Part shown: positions 16,439-25,381 of the stretch, in pieces
How positions within the stretch are numbered: position 1 is the stretch's first letter
Layout: each line of letters begins with the position of its first letter
DNA from: Sediminibacterium ginsengisoli
GTDB lineage: Bacteria; Bacteroidota; Bacteroidia; Chitinophagales; Chitinophagaceae
DNA length: 64,000 nt
Assembly: GCA_945865545.1 (NCBI GenBank)
Contig: CAMBEQ010000005.1
Coordinates: forward strand, 24,269-88,268
Direction: 5' to 3'
The notes under the pieces: generated by a model
The model's input: the letters and a program-made list of their open reading frames with translations, nothing else
Databases searched by the model: none
What the model was told of the DNA's origin: nothing
Program-made: the position numbers and the translations under genes

Positions 16439-17722
16439 TTAATAGACCACTAATTCATAGAAATCTTCCTCTTTAAGATAGGTATTGGCCAAGGCTAAAA
16501 TTTGCTCCGGCTGTACTTCCCGAACCACTTGAATGGTATTGTAAAAATAGTCGGCGGTTAAGTCATTTAAAAGATAAGATTTCCAACGACTAATAATTTG
16601 AAAAGGACCATCCAAATCGCCTAATAATGCACCCAACATATAATTTTTAACCAATTTTAATTCATCTGGTTCCACTAAAGTTTCTCTTAATTTTTTCATT
16701 TCCTTATACACTTCTTCGATAGTGGCTTTACAAACATCTTTGCCTGCATCAGTGCTCACCATCCAAGCCCCTGCATGTTTATAATTTTGCAAATAACTAT
16801 GTATGCCATAGGTATAGCCTTTGTCTTCTCTAATATTACTCATTAGCCTGGATCCAAAAAATCCACCAAAAATATTATTCAGCACTTGCGCTGCTGGAAA
16901 ATCAGGATGATGTCTATTGGGAAAATGTCTGGCTAAACGAATAGATCCTTGCACCGATGCCGCATCATTCACAATGCTGTATTTTTTTTGAGTAGCCGAA
17001 ACAATAGGATGAATCTGTTCTTTAATTTCTTTTTTATTTAAAGCAAGTTGACCAATATGCTTATTCAGCAAGGCTTCTATATTGCTTGGAAATTTACCTG
17101 CAATAAAAATTACACATTTCCCTTGCTTATAATACTTGTCATAAAAAGCCATCAAGTCCTCTCTATTGATATTTTTATAATCCTGTTCCACAGAATATTT
17201 TCCATAAGGATGTTCAAACCCAAATAAATATTCATCAATCAATCTATTGGCAATAAAATCCCCTTTTTTTAAATTCAGCAGCAACCTTTGAATTTGATTT
17301 TGTTTTAAAATAGCAATTTCTTTTTCAGGGAAAGTGGCTTGGGATACAATTTCTCCCATTAAAGGAATGACTTCTTCGAAATGTTTTGTTAAACAATGCA
17401 AAGTAACCGTGGCTGTTTCATTGGTACAAGTCCTATTTAAATGCGCCCCATAAAATTCAAAAGCATCTGTAATTTCAAAGGAAGTTTTTGTACTGGTTCC
17501 ATTTTTTAATAAAAAATTAGTAGCTGCTGCTACCCAGTTTTTTTCTTCATAAGTATTGCCAGCGTCAAAAACCATATCTACCAACAACACTTCTTGAGAG
17601 CCTCCCTCGAAGGCATACACTTCTACCCCATTGTCTAAAGCAAACTTTTGATAGGGTTTCAATTGAATATCAAAATCGATAGCGTCTTTTATTATAGGTG
17701 CTACTATTCGGTCTACTGCCAT
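16439..17722 (-). CDS. M16-family peptidase subunit, non-catalytic partner
   Basis: 427-residue M16 (pitrilysin/MPP-like) protein. The zinc motif HxxEH is absent: the corresponding segment reads VAAATNFLLKNGT. The C-terminal substrate-binding R/Y pair is present (SRLMSNIREDKGYTYGIHS). Together with the adjacent gene, which has the reverse pattern, it looks like the R/Y subunit of a heterodimeric M16B peptidase, comparable to alpha/beta mitochondrial processing peptidase. There is no convincing signal peptide, so it is probably cytoplasmic. It is 3 bases downstream of its partner and certainly co-transcribed. Substrate unknown; peptide degradation or processing is inferred. Confidence 0.88.
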   Translation of the reverse strand: MAVDRIVAPIIKDAIDFDIQLKPYQKFALDNGVEVYAFEGGSQEVLLVDMVFDAGNTYEEKNWVAAATNFLLKNGTSTKTSFEITDAFEFYGAHLNRTCTNETATVTLHCLTKHFEEVIPLMGEIVSQATFPEKEIAILKQNQIQRLLLNLKKGDFIANRLIDEYLFGFEHPYGKYSVEQDYKNINREDLMAFYDKYYKQGKCVIFIAGKFPSNIEALLNKHIGQLALNKKEIKEQIHPIVSATQKKYSIVNDAASVQGSIRLARHFPNRHHPDFPAAQVLNNIFGGFFGSRLMSNIREDKGYTYGIHSYLQNYKHAGAWMVSTDAGKDVCKATIEEVYKEMKKLRETLVEPDELKLVKNYMLGALLGDLDGPFQIISRWKSYLLNDLTADYFYNTIQVVREVQPEQILALANTYLKEEDFYELVVY

Positions 17723-17725
17723 AAT

Positions 17726-18964
17726 TTAAGATTTACTATAATAATATAAAGTGTTGCGATTGGTGTCTTGGAAAATTTGTTTTGCCGTTTGCTGAATCAT
17801 CGAAGGGGTCACTTTTTGATACAAAGACAACTCTTTGTTCATTAAGTCGGCATCGCCCAATAATTCATAAAATGCTAAGCTATGCGCCCTATTCATAATA
17901 CTCATGTCTTCAAAACAAATTACGCTCTCCGTTTTGTTAATTACTTTTTGCACTTCTTTGGCATCTAGTATTTCATTTTTAATTTTCTCAATTTCGTCTA
18001 GTACTGCTTTTTCAGCTACGGTCATGCTGATGCCTTTGACTAATTTTCCTTCGATCACCAATAGGCCTGGGTCAACGGTTCCAAAATGATAACAATCTAT
18101 AGAAGAAAATATTTGTTTTACTTTAATCAATTGCTCATACAATCTAGCCGAAGTTCCTCCCCCTAAAACTTCTGTAATTAAATCAGTGGCATGATAGCCT
18201 TCATCAAATCGGCCACCCATATGCCAAGTCATCATCAGCATATCCAAAGGCACGTCGGCACGCACATCCATGGTTCTACTTTTTTCTTGCACCGGCTCCT
18301 TAGGCAAACTGCGCACATACGCTGTGCCAGCCTCAATTGGACCAAACCATTTTTCTGCCAATTGCTTTACTTGATCTGTTTGTACATTTCCAGTTACGAC
18401 CAATATGGCATTATTAGGTCTATAAAATTGAAAGAAAAAATCTTTTACATCTTGCATGGTGGCGTCTTCTACATGCGAAAGCGAAGCCCCAATAGTCATC
18501 CAACGATAAGGATGTTTAGTATACGCCAAGCTGCGCATTTTATGCCAAGCATCTCCATAAGGCTTATTAATATAATGTTCTTTAAATTCTTCACACACTA
18601 CTTTACGTTGTACCTCTAAACTTTTTTTACTAAAAGCCAAAGACAACATTCTATCACTTTCTAACCAAAAAGCAGTTTCAATATTTTCTGCAGGAATTTG
18701 ACAATAATAATTGGTTAAGTCGTTAGTGGTATAAGCATTATTTTCTCCGCCTGCTCTTTGCAAAGGCTCATCATACACCGGAATATTGATACTGCCTCCA
18801 AACATGAGATGCTCAAATAAATGTGCAAACCCAGTTTTAGTTGGATCCTCATCTTTAGCACCCACATTGTACAATACATTCACTACCGCCATGGGGGTAC
18901 TGGTATCTTGGTGCACCAAAACTTTTAAGCCGTTGTCGAGTTGAAATTTTTCAAATTGTATCAT
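17726..18964 (-). CDS. M16-family zinc peptidase, catalytic subunit
   Basis: 412-residue M16 protease with the zinc motif HLFEHLMFGGS (HxxEH) about 50 residues from the start and the third ligand glutamate region EVQRKVVCEEFKEH. The C-terminal half keeps an arginine (SARLYEQL) but not the tyrosine of the usual R/Y motif, which the downstream partner supplies. The start is ATG 18964 (MIQFEKFQLDNGL); ten open codons upstream would only add a hydrophobic stub overlapping the promoter region. Divergent from mqnC, with about 120 bases between the two starts. Confidence 0.9.
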   Translation of the reverse strand: MIQFEKFQLDNGLKVLVHQDTSTPMAVVNVLYNVGAKDEDPTKTGFAHLFEHLMFGGSINIPVYDEPLQRAGGENNAYTTNDLTNYYCQIPAENIETAFWLESDRMLSLAFSKKSLEVQRKVVCEEFKEHYINKPYGDAWHKMRSLAYTKHPYRWMTIGASLSHVEDATMQDVKDFFFQFYRPNNAILVVTGNVQTDQVKQLAEKWFGPIEAGTAYVRSLPKEPVQEKSRTMDVRADVPLDMLMMTWHMGGRFDEGYHATDLITEVLGGGTSARLYEQLIKVKQIFSSIDCYHFGTVDPGLLVIEGKLVKGISMTVAEKAVLDEIEKIKNEILDAKEVQKVINKTESVICFEDMSIMNRAHSLAFYELLGDADLMNKELSLYQKVTPSMIQQTAKQIFQDTNRNTLYYYSKS

Positions 18965-19056
18965 AAAGACTGCGAAAATACTTAATAAGTACAACAGTTC
19001 CTTTTCTATTGAGAAGAAGCCCCTTTTAATCCTTTTCGAAACCCGATAAATTCAAT

Positions 19057-19064
19057 TAACTTTG
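19057..19064 (+). promoter_or_regulatory. -7 element of mqnC
   Basis: TAACTTTG fits TAnnTTTG exactly and ends 21 bases before the mqnC ATG. The -33 region is weak (TTTT about 20 bases upstream). Confidence 0.45.
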
Positions 19065-19085
19065 GGCCCAATAAATACCTAAGCT

Positions 19086-20210
19086 ATGCAGCTGGAAGCC
19101 TTATACCAACGTGCCCTGAATTTTGAACACTTAAGCAAAGAAGAAGGGATGTTTTTATTTGAAAACGCACCTTTAACTGAATTAAGTTATATAGCCAATG
19201 AGTTAAGAAAAAAACAAGTGCCCCATGGTAAAGTTACCTGGCAAATTGATAGGAATGTAAATACCACTAATGTATGTATTGCCAATTGCAAGTTTTGTAA
19301 TTTTTATCGCGTACCGGGTCATCCAGAGTCCTACATTACTAACATGGATACCTACCGTGAAAAAATAAAAGAAACCATTGAATGGGGAGGCGATCAATTA
19401 TTATTACAAGGAGGACATCATCCTGAATTAGGCTTAGCATTTTATACCGATATATTTAGTCAGATAAAAAAAGAGTTTCCAACGATTAAGTTGCATACCC
19501 TAGGGCCCCCAGAAATTGCACATATTGCGAAATTGGAAAACAGGAGTCATACCGATGTTTTAAAAGCATTGGTGGCAGCCGGCATGAATTCATTGCCTGG
19601 CGCAGGTGCAGAAATTTTAGTAGACCGTGTAAGAAAATTAGTATCTAACGGAAAATGTGGTGCAGATGAGTGGTTAGAAGTGATGGCCGCAGCGCATCAA
19701 TTAAATATTACTACTAGTGCCACAATGATGTTTGGCCATGTAGAAACCATAGAAGAAAGATTTATTCACTTAGTGCGTATTCGTGAAGTACAGGATAAAA
19801 AACCAGCCAATGCAAAAGGCTTCTTAGCTTTTATTCCTTGGACCTTCCAAGACGTAGATACTTTATTAACCAAAATTAGAGGGGTTCATAATTTAACCAC
19901 CACCGAAGAATACATTAGGATGATCGCCATTAGTAGAATTATGCTACCTAATATTAAAAATATACAAGCAAGTTGGTTAACCGTTGGAAAAGCCACGGCA
20001 CAGGTTTGTTTAGAAGCAGGTGCCAATGATTTTGGAAGTATTATGTTGGAAGAAAATGTGGTAAGTGCGGCAGGTGCCCCACACCGTTTTACCTATAAAA
20101 CCATTCAAGAAGCCATTAAAGAAGCAGGTTTTGAGCCCCAATTAAGGGACCAACAATATGAATGGAGAACTTTGCCTGCAGCCATTCAGGAGCAAGTGAT
20201 TAACTATTAG
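19086..20210 (+). CDS. mqnC: Cyclic dehypoxanthinyl futalosine synthase
   Basis: Radical-SAM enzyme of the futalosine menaquinone pathway that cyclises dehypoxanthine futalosine. 374 residues. The 4Fe-4S motif is CIANCKFCNFYR (CxxxCxxC) near residue 60; LLLQGGHHPELG, the MNSLPGAGAEIL segment and the C-terminal FGSIMLEENVVSAAG are typical of MqnC and separate it from MqnE and CofH. It implies menaquinone-based respiration made by the futalosine route. No other mqn gene is in the window. Its own promoter-like site is just upstream. Confidence 0.92.
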   Translation: MQLEALYQRALNFEHLSKEEGMFLFENAPLTELSYIANELRKKQVPHGKVTWQIDRNVNTTNVCIANCKFCNFYRVPGHPESYITNMDTYREKIKETIEWGGDQLLLQGGHHPELGLAFYTDIFSQIKKEFPTIKLHTLGPPEIAHIAKLENRSHTDVLKALVAAGMNSLPGAGAEILVDRVRKLVSNGKCGADEWLEVMAAAHQLNITTSATMMFGHVETIEERFIHLVRIREVQDKKPANAKGFLAFIPWTFQDVDTLLTKIRGVHNLTTTEEYIRMIAISRIMLPNIKNIQASWLTVGKATAQVCLEAGANDFGSIMLEENVVSAAGAPHRFTYKTIQEAIKEAGFEPQLRDQQYEWRTLPAAIQEQVINY

Positions 20211-20273
20211 GGCGATTTGTAACTTTTTGGCCCATAGTACGTTTTACGTATACTAAACAGTCAATTCTAAAGG

Positions 20274-20765
20274 ATGAGGGATATTGAATTCAATAATTGC
20301 GTTGATGACCACGCCGATGGCGTCTACCGATTTATATTAAAAAATATAGGTCATGTAGAAGATGCGCAGGATATTGTTCAAACTGCTTTTGAAAAGCTCT
20401 GGGTCAATCGAAATAAAGTAGAACCGCTCAAAGCCAAGTCTTATTTATTTACCGTGGCCTATCATCAAATGATAGATCATATTAGAAAAGAAAAGAAAGC
20501 CACTATAACGGATAGTTATGAAGAAGCCAATGCAAAAGCAACTTATCAGAAAGATCCTGAATTAAAACAGTTGTTATTAGCAGCCATTAACGAATTAAAT
20601 CCTACACAGAAAAGTTTGGTTTTATTAAAAGATTATGAGGGCTATTCTTATCAAGAAATTGGGGAGATCATGAATTTATCAGAAAGTCAAGTAAAAGTAT
20701 ACCTGCACCGAGCGAGAATATTTTTAAAAGAAAAATTAGTTCACCTTGAAAAAGTGGCTAACTAA
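20274..20765 (+). CDS. ECF sigma factor
   Basis: 163-residue sigma-70 family factor of the extracytoplasmic type. Region 2 has AQDIVQTAFEKLWVNR and KSYLFTVAYHQMIDHIRKEKK; region 4 has LNPTQKSLVLLKDYEGYSYQEIGE and SQVKVYLHRARIFLKEKL. The next gene encodes a one-TM protein and begins 1 base after its stop, consistent with a sigma/anti-sigma pair. A short inverted repeat (TACGT-TTT-ACGTA, 20238-20250) lies 24 bases before the ATG and could be part of an autoregulated promoter. An AAAGG directly precedes the ATG. Confidence 0.9.
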   Translation: MRDIEFNNCVDDHADGVYRFILKNIGHVEDAQDIVQTAFEKLWVNRNKVEPLKAKSYLFTVAYHQMIDHIRKEKKATITDSYEEANAKATYQKDPELKQLLLAAINELNPTQKSLVLLKDYEGYSYQEIGEIMNLSESQVKVYLHRARIFLKEKLVHLEKVAN

Positions 20766-20766
20766 A

Positions 20767-21630
20767 ATGAATATCAACAAAACCAATTACGAAAATTATT
20801 TCTTGTTGTACATCGACAAGGAACTCTCTGCTTCGGAACAAGCAGCTGTAGAAGGTTTTGTACAAGAAAATCCCCGCTATGCAGATGATTTAGCTTGTTT
20901 ACAAAAAGCTAAATTAAGTACAGCACCTACCACCGAAAAAATAATTTTCACTAACAAAGCATTATTATACCGATTACCTGAAATGGAAGCAAGTCTTCCA
21001 CAACAGTTCAAAAACAAATTGTACAAACAATCATCATCAATACTACGACCCAACTTTAATTATACAATAAAAGCGGCTCTACTAAGTATTGCTGCTCTAT
21101 TTATAGTGTTTTTAGGTTATCAATTTAATCAAGTCAACAGTGTAGCCTCATTGCCAACTCCAATGACCGCTAAGGCAGATAGATTGACCCCACCTAGCAC
21201 TAACAAGGCTATTGTAAAATTGGATCAACCTATCATTGCTAAATTTAGCAATCAATTAAAAAAAGCTACAAATAAATTTCAACGCTCCAATGAAACTGTT
21301 TACAACACAGTAAATGTTAACCCCATTGTTGCCATGGAAACATCTGCTTTAGTAGTCAATGCTGCAACTGCCGCTATTGAAAACGCTCCACAAAATTTAA
21401 ACAATATTTCACCCATTATTGAAACCAACGCTGAACAAAGTGAAATAATTGATCCTCTACCCCTGGAAGAAATGCCAAGTCCTATAGAAGCAAATGGGTA
21501 CAAGGTAGTAGACACCGACGAAACAGATAGAACCATCTATATCGCTAATTTTGAAATTGATGGCGCTAGTTTTAGAGGCCTTACTAGAAAATTTAATGCA
21601 CTATTTAAAAGAAATAAATCAGAAAAATAA
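20767..21630 (+). CDS. Anti-sigma-like single-pass membrane protein
   Basis: 287-residue protein. The N-terminal NYENYFLLYIDKELSASEQ followed by VEGFVQENPRYADDL resembles the short cytoplasmic helical domain of Bacteroidota anti-sigma factors. One transmembrane segment (AALLSIAALFIVFLGY) is near residue 110, followed by a periplasmic low-complexity region rich in Asn, Thr, Ala and Pro. The start at ATG 20767 is one base after the sigma stop; seven in-frame codons upstream overlap the sigma gene. It is expected to hold the upstream ECF factor at the membrane. No zinc-finger HxxxCxxC motif is visible, so this is not the ZAS type; the assignment rests on context. Confidence 0.7.
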   Translation: MNINKTNYENYFLLYIDKELSASEQAAVEGFVQENPRYADDLACLQKAKLSTAPTTEKIIFTNKALLYRLPEMEASLPQQFKNKLYKQSSSILRPNFNYTIKAALLSIAALFIVFLGYQFNQVNSVASLPTPMTAKADRLTPPSTNKAIVKLDQPIIAKFSNQLKKATNKFQRSNETVYNTVNVNPIVAMETSALVVNAATAAIENAPQNLNNISPIIETNAEQSEIIDPLPLEEMPSPIEANGYKVVDTDETDRTIYIANFEIDGASFRGLTRKFNALFKRNKSEK

Positions 21631-21643
21631 AAAGATTCAACTT

Positions 21644-22756
21644 ATGAAAAAAATAATACTTGCCATTGGTTTACTCAACATTAGCTTCTTTGCTCATGCA
21701 CAAAAAGATAGCAGCTCCAACACTAGTTCCGATTCTTCAAAAAAAGAAATAGCTGATACCATTAGAATTGGCAATATGATTATTGTAAATGATAAAAGTA
21801 AAACTGGCACTTACGAATTAGGGCGTGGGATAGTTAAAATTGATTTGAATAGTAATGATTATGGGTATCGTCATGCAATACGTGCCAATAAGAAAAGATA
21901 CACCAATAGAAATGCAAGTGTATATTTAAAATCCAATAAAGACACTCTATTCTCTGTTAATGATGATACGGTGAGAGTAGGTCGTATTAATATCATTAAA
22001 TCTCAGGACGGAGATATAAAAAAAGATTGGGAATCGATCTTCGAAGATGGCGATTTCGATAATACCCATATTAAAATTGAACGCGCGCCTAAAAAATTAA
22101 GCAATGTTTCTACCAATTGGTGGATTTTCGATTTAGGTTTCGCCAATTGGATTGACAAAACATCCAATCAATTATACAGTTCTTCACCTATCAACTCATT
22201 GGCCCGTCAATATGAAATTAATACAGAATTAAAATTAAATAATGTTAAATCAAGCAATGTAAATATTTGGATAGTGCAACAAAAAGTAAACCTAATAAAA
22301 CATTACCTAAATTTAAAGTATGGGGTGGGTATCGAAATGTATAATTTTAGATTCGAACAACCTATTAGTTTTAGTAAAAACCCTAACAGTCCTACTATCT
22401 TTATTGATGATGCAACCTTTTCAAAAAATAAATTATTTGCAGAATACCTTACTGTTCCAATTCAATTAAATTTTAAATCCAATCCAAGCAATAACAAAAG
22501 CTTTTATGCAAGTATTGGAATTAGTACGGGTTATTTAATTCAATCGCGTACCAAACAAATAAGTGAAGAAAGAGGAAAGAAAAAAATGAATGGCAATTTT
22601 AATTTAAACAATTTAAAAATGGCCACTATTGGCGAATTAGGCATTGGGTCTATCCGATTGTATGGCTCTTATAACATGACTAATTTCTTTGATAAAAGCT
22701 TAACCAATTACAATTTTTTACCCTACGCCATTGGTCTAAGGTTTAGTAAATTTTAA
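21644..22756 (+). CDS. Secreted outer-membrane beta-barrel-like protein
   Basis: 370-residue exported protein with a clear signal peptide (MKKIILAIGLLNISFFAHAQ). A Ser/Asp/Lys-rich stretch follows, then a region predicted by eye to be beta-rich with alternating patterns and a final strand ending in aromatic/basic residues (LPYAIGLRFSKF), as in outer-membrane barrels of the PorT-like type. The start at ATG 21644 is 13 bases after the anti-sigma stop, so it is the third gene of the sigma operon. It may be the regulated output or the envelope sensor. No close family is recognised. Confidence 0.6.
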   Translation: MKKIILAIGLLNISFFAHAQKDSSSNTSSDSSKKEIADTIRIGNMIIVNDKSKTGTYELGRGIVKIDLNSNDYGYRHAIRANKKRYTNRNASVYLKSNKDTLFSVNDDTVRVGRINIIKSQDGDIKKDWESIFEDGDFDNTHIKIERAPKKLSNVSTNWWIFDLGFANWIDKTSNQLYSSSPINSLARQYEINTELKLNNVKSSNVNIWIVQQKVNLIKHYLNLKYGVGIEMYNFRFEQPISFSKNPNSPTIFIDDATFSKNKLFAEYLTVPIQLNFKSNPSNNKSFYASIGISTGYLIQSRTKQISEERGKKKMNGNFNLNNLKMATIGELGIGSIRLYGSYNMTNFFDKSLTNYNFLPYAIGLRFSKF

Positions 22757-22789
22757 TAGCCTTCTTTCCCGCTTGGTTTTAGCGCTCAT

Positions 22790-22822
22790 AACAAAGCCCT
22801 CCCAAAATGGAAGGGCTTTGTT
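22790..22822. terminator. Bidirectional intrinsic terminator
   Basis: AACAAAGCCCT (22790-22800) pairs perfectly with AGGGCTTTGTT (22812-22822) across an 11-base loop. It sits between convergent genes (the outer-membrane protein and serS) and is T-rich on both flanks, so it can end both transcripts. Confidence 0.85.
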
Positions 22823-22836
22823 CTTTCTATAAAAAA

Positions 22837-24108
22837 TTAAATTAAATTTTCAGCACCAAAATAAGATTGCAAAGCCTTAGGAAGTGCAATGCCAGATTCA
22901 GTTTGATAGTTCTCTACAATGGCTGCAAAAATTCTAGGCAAAGCCAAAGAACTTCCATTTAAAGAATGTGCAAATTGTATTTTACCAGCAGCGTCTTTAA
23001 AACGGCATTTCATTCTATAAGTTTGGTAAGCTTGGAAATTAGAAACACTACTTACCTCCAGCCATCTTTCTTGCGCAGCACTGTACACTTCAAAATCATA
23101 GGTAATGGCAGAAGCAAATCCCATATCACCGCCACATAATTTTAAAATACGGTAAGGCAATCCTAAACTCACTAATAATTTTTCAACATGGGCAACCATG
23201 TCATTTAACACTTCATCGCTTTTATCGGGATGTACAATTTGTATAATTTCTACTTTCTCAAATTGATGTACTCTGTTTAATCCACGCACCTCTTTACCAA
23301 AACTTCCCGCTTCTCTTCTAAAGCAAGGAGAATACGCAGTCATTTGTAAAGGTAAATCGGCTTCTTTCAATACCACATCTCTAAATATATTGGTCACAGG
23401 AACTTCTGCAGTAGGTATTAAATAAAAATCATCTTCGGTGGCGTGATACATCTGCCCTTCTTTATCAGGTAATTGACCTGTTGCAAATGCTGAAGCTGCA
23501 TTCACCATAAAGGGCGGCAAGTATTCGGTATAGCCCGCAGCCGTATTAAAATCTAAAAAATATTGTACCAGTGCTCTTTGAAACTTAGCGCCCTTGCCTA
23601 TGTATAAAGGAAAACCACTACCAGTTATTTTAGCCCCTGTTTCAAAATCAACTAAATTGTATTTTTTAATTAAATCCCAATGCGCTTCGGCACCAGCAGG
23701 TAATTTGGGTCGTACGCCCCCTTCTCTTACCAATACATTTTCTTCCGGGCTTTTTCCCAAGGGTACTAAGTCATGTGGCAAATTGGGAAATTGAACCAAT
23801 GCGTTTTGTAAATCTATTTCCACCTGAGCCATCTTTTCTTTCAAAGGCTCTAATTGTTTTTTCCATTCTCCCACCGCCGTTTTAGTGGCTTCTGCTTTTT
23901 CCTTATCCCCCTTAGCCATCAAAGCGCCAATTTCTTTGGAAGCACTGTTCACTTTCGCCTGTGTTTCATCAAAAGAAGCTTGTAATTGCTTTCTTTCATC
24001 ATCTAAATCTATAACGGTATCCACCAAATCAGGTTGGGCAAAATGCTTGATAGCCAATTTCTTTTTAGCTAAGTCCCTATTTTGACGTAAAAAACTCACT
24101 TGTAACAT
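22837..24108 (-). CDS. serS: Seryl-tRNA synthetase
   Basis: Class II aminoacyl-tRNA synthetase charging tRNA-Ser. 423 residues from ATG 24108 (MLQVSFLRQNRDLAK). An upstream in-frame start would add only six residues and overlap the promoter. The N-terminal long coiled-coil arm (residues about 25-110, rich in Lys/Glu/Gln) is intact. Motif 2 is CFRREAGSFGKEVRGLNRVH, and motif 3 is in SSLALPRIFAAIVENYQ. TAEVPVTN is the serine-site TxE loop. No T-box leader is present. A minus-strand -7 element (24124-24131) lies 15 bases upstream. Confidence 0.96.
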   Translation of the reverse strand: MLQVSFLRQNRDLAKKKLAIKHFAQPDLVDTVIDLDDERKQLQASFDETQAKVNSASKEIGALMAKGDKEKAEATKTAVGEWKKQLEPLKEKMAQVEIDLQNALVQFPNLPHDLVPLGKSPEENVLVREGGVRPKLPAGAEAHWDLIKKYNLVDFETGAKITGSGFPLYIGKGAKFQRALVQYFLDFNTAAGYTEYLPPFMVNAASAFATGQLPDKEGQMYHATEDDFYLIPTAEVPVTNIFRDVVLKEADLPLQMTAYSPCFRREAGSFGKEVRGLNRVHQFEKVEIIQIVHPDKSDEVLNDMVAHVEKLLVSLGLPYRILKLCGGDMGFASAITYDFEVYSAAQERWLEVSSVSNFQAYQTYRMKCRFKDAAGKIQFAHSLNGSSLALPRIFAAIVENYQTESGIALPKALQSYFGAENLI

Positions 24109-24123
24109 CGGATCAAATTTTAG

Positions 24124-24131
24124 CAAAGATA
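24124..24131 (-). promoter_or_regulatory. -7 element of serS
   Basis: TATCTTTG on the minus strand fits TAnnTTTG exactly, 15 bases upstream of the serS ATG. Confidence 0.45.
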
Positions 24132-24163
24132 ATCAAAGCATCCTACTACGCCTAGATATCCCC

Positions 24164-24171
24164 TACCTTTG
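24164..24171 (+). promoter_or_regulatory. -7 element of the gene at 24196
   Basis: TACCTTTG fits TAnnTTTG exactly, 24 bases before the ATG at 24196, and is divergent from the serS promoter. Confidence 0.45.
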
Positions 24172-24195
24172 CTTGACAAATAGAAAAAGACAGCT

Positions 24196-24543
24196 ATGGC
24201 ATCGATAAAAGATGATTTTCAGACCAGGTGGTGGGATTTAGAGAAAAAATTGATGGATCGATTTGGCAAAAAGCCCGACACCGAATCTATCCTATTCCTT
24301 ATTGGGCTTCAAGAAACCGGATTTTTGGTAGAAAAAATTAGCAAGGAACAGAAGCAAGACCTCATGCATGTGGCCATTTGCTCCATCTTAGCGGTAAGTG
24401 GATATTACTTATTAGAAGGACAGGATGAAGAAGGCTGGCCTCACTTTAAGCAATTGAAGGGCCTCCCCACCATGGACCTCATGGAACAAGAAAGCTTTTT
24501 AAAAGACCATATTCTACTCTATTTTGAAAACAATAGCTTCTAG
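24196..24543 (+). CDS. Conserved hypothetical protein, 115 residues
   Basis: Small soluble protein with no signal peptide or membrane segment; family not recognised. The sequence is helical and aromatic-rich at the N-terminus (FQTRWWDLEKKLMDRFG). It has a central hydrophobic helix (MHVAICSILAVSGYYLLEG) and an acidic, Trp-containing stretch (GQDEEGWPHFKQL). A promoter-like element just upstream and normal codon use support a real gene. It lies between serS (divergent) and gcvH (54 bases downstream). I do not assign a function. Confidence 0.7.
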   Translation: MASIKDDFQTRWWDLEKKLMDRFGKKPDTESILFLIGLQETGFLVEKISKEQKQDLMHVAICSILAVSGYYLLEGQDEEGWPHFKQLKGLPTMDLMEQESFLKDHILLYFENNSF

Positions 24544-24597
24544 CTCATTGGTTTTTTAGTGTTTTTTATGAATCTTTGCATCAATAAAAAATAAACT

Positions 24598-24975
24598 ATG
24601 CAATTCCCAGCAGACTTACGTTACACCAAAGATCACGAATGGATTAAATTAGAAGGTACCACTGCCACCATTGGCATTACCGATTTCGCACAAGGCGAAC
24701 TAGGGGATATTGTATACATTGATATAAATACTGTAGGCAAAAGCCTTTCAGCAGAAGCTATTTTTGGTACAGTGGAAGCGGTAAAAACAGTAAGTGATTT
24801 ATTTTTACCAGTTGCTGGAACCATATTAGAAGTGAACCCCGCATTAACTGCACAACCGGAATTAGTCAATTCAGATCCTTATGGTGCAGGATGGATGGTA
24901 AAAGTAACCGTAGTGAATGCCGCAGACGTAGCAGCTTTGTTAACTAGTGAAGCTTATGCGCAGTTGGTACACTAA
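24598..24975 (+). CDS. gcvH: Glycine cleavage system H protein
   Basis: Lipoyl carrier protein of the glycine cleavage complex, 125 residues. [20 protein letters not shown] is the family N-terminus; the lipoyl lysine is K63 in [23 protein letters not shown] closes the fold. It shuttles the aminomethyl group between P, T and L proteins. GcvT is encoded at 12474-13568 on the other strand. A small VanZ-like gene follows 13 bases downstream, probably on the same transcript. Confidence 0.96.
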   Translation: MQFPADLRYTKDHEWIKLEGTTATIGITDFAQGELGDIVYIDINTVGKSLSAEAIFGTVEAVKTVSDLFLPVAGTILEVNPALTAQPELVNSDPYGAGWMVKVTVVNAADVAALLTSEAYAQLVH

Positions 24976-24988
24976 ACCAACCCCAGCC

Positions 24989-25381
24989 ATGAAAAGTTTA
25001 ATTTGGGTAGTGGGTGAAATTTTACTGGTGTTTATTCTATTGAGCTTACCAGGAAATAATTTTTCACATCCTCATTACTGGATCGATGATTTGCATATAG
25101 ACAAGTTGGTGCACATGGCTTTATTTGGCTCCCTGGCTTTGTCGTTTTTTGTATATTTCGAAGGCAGCAATAGTCAATTCTTAAAATCAATTAGAGCAAA
25201 GGCAATAACCTTAATTTTTTGTACTTTGTATGGTATTGGTATGGAATATTATCAAAAATATTTTGCTCCAACAAGAGGATTTGAGGTAACCGATATGCTA
25301 GCAGACGCCATAGGGGCAATTTTAGCTTTGCCTTTTTTCACAATAGTTAGAAGAAAATATTTAATTAGCTTTAGTAAATAA
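24989..25381 (+). CDS. VanZ-like membrane protein
   Basis: 130-residue integral membrane protein with about four transmembrane segments, of the VanZ family. The key signature is the HIDKLVHMALFGSLAL stretch followed by GMEYYQKYFAPTRGFEVTDMLADAIGA, where the acidic and aromatic residues are conserved. The start is ATG 24989 (MKSLIWVVGE); a longer in-frame reading would overlap gcvH. Function is unclear in the family (VanZ gives low-level teicoplanin resistance in enterococci). It overlaps the MarR gene by one base, so the two are co-translated. Confidence 0.85.
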   Translation: MKSLIWVVGEILLVFILLSLPGNNFSHPHYWIDDLHIDKLVHMALFGSLALSFFVYFEGSNSQFLKSIRAKAITLIFCTLYGIGMEYYQKYFAPTRGFEVTDMLADAIGAILALPFFTIVRRKYLISFSK

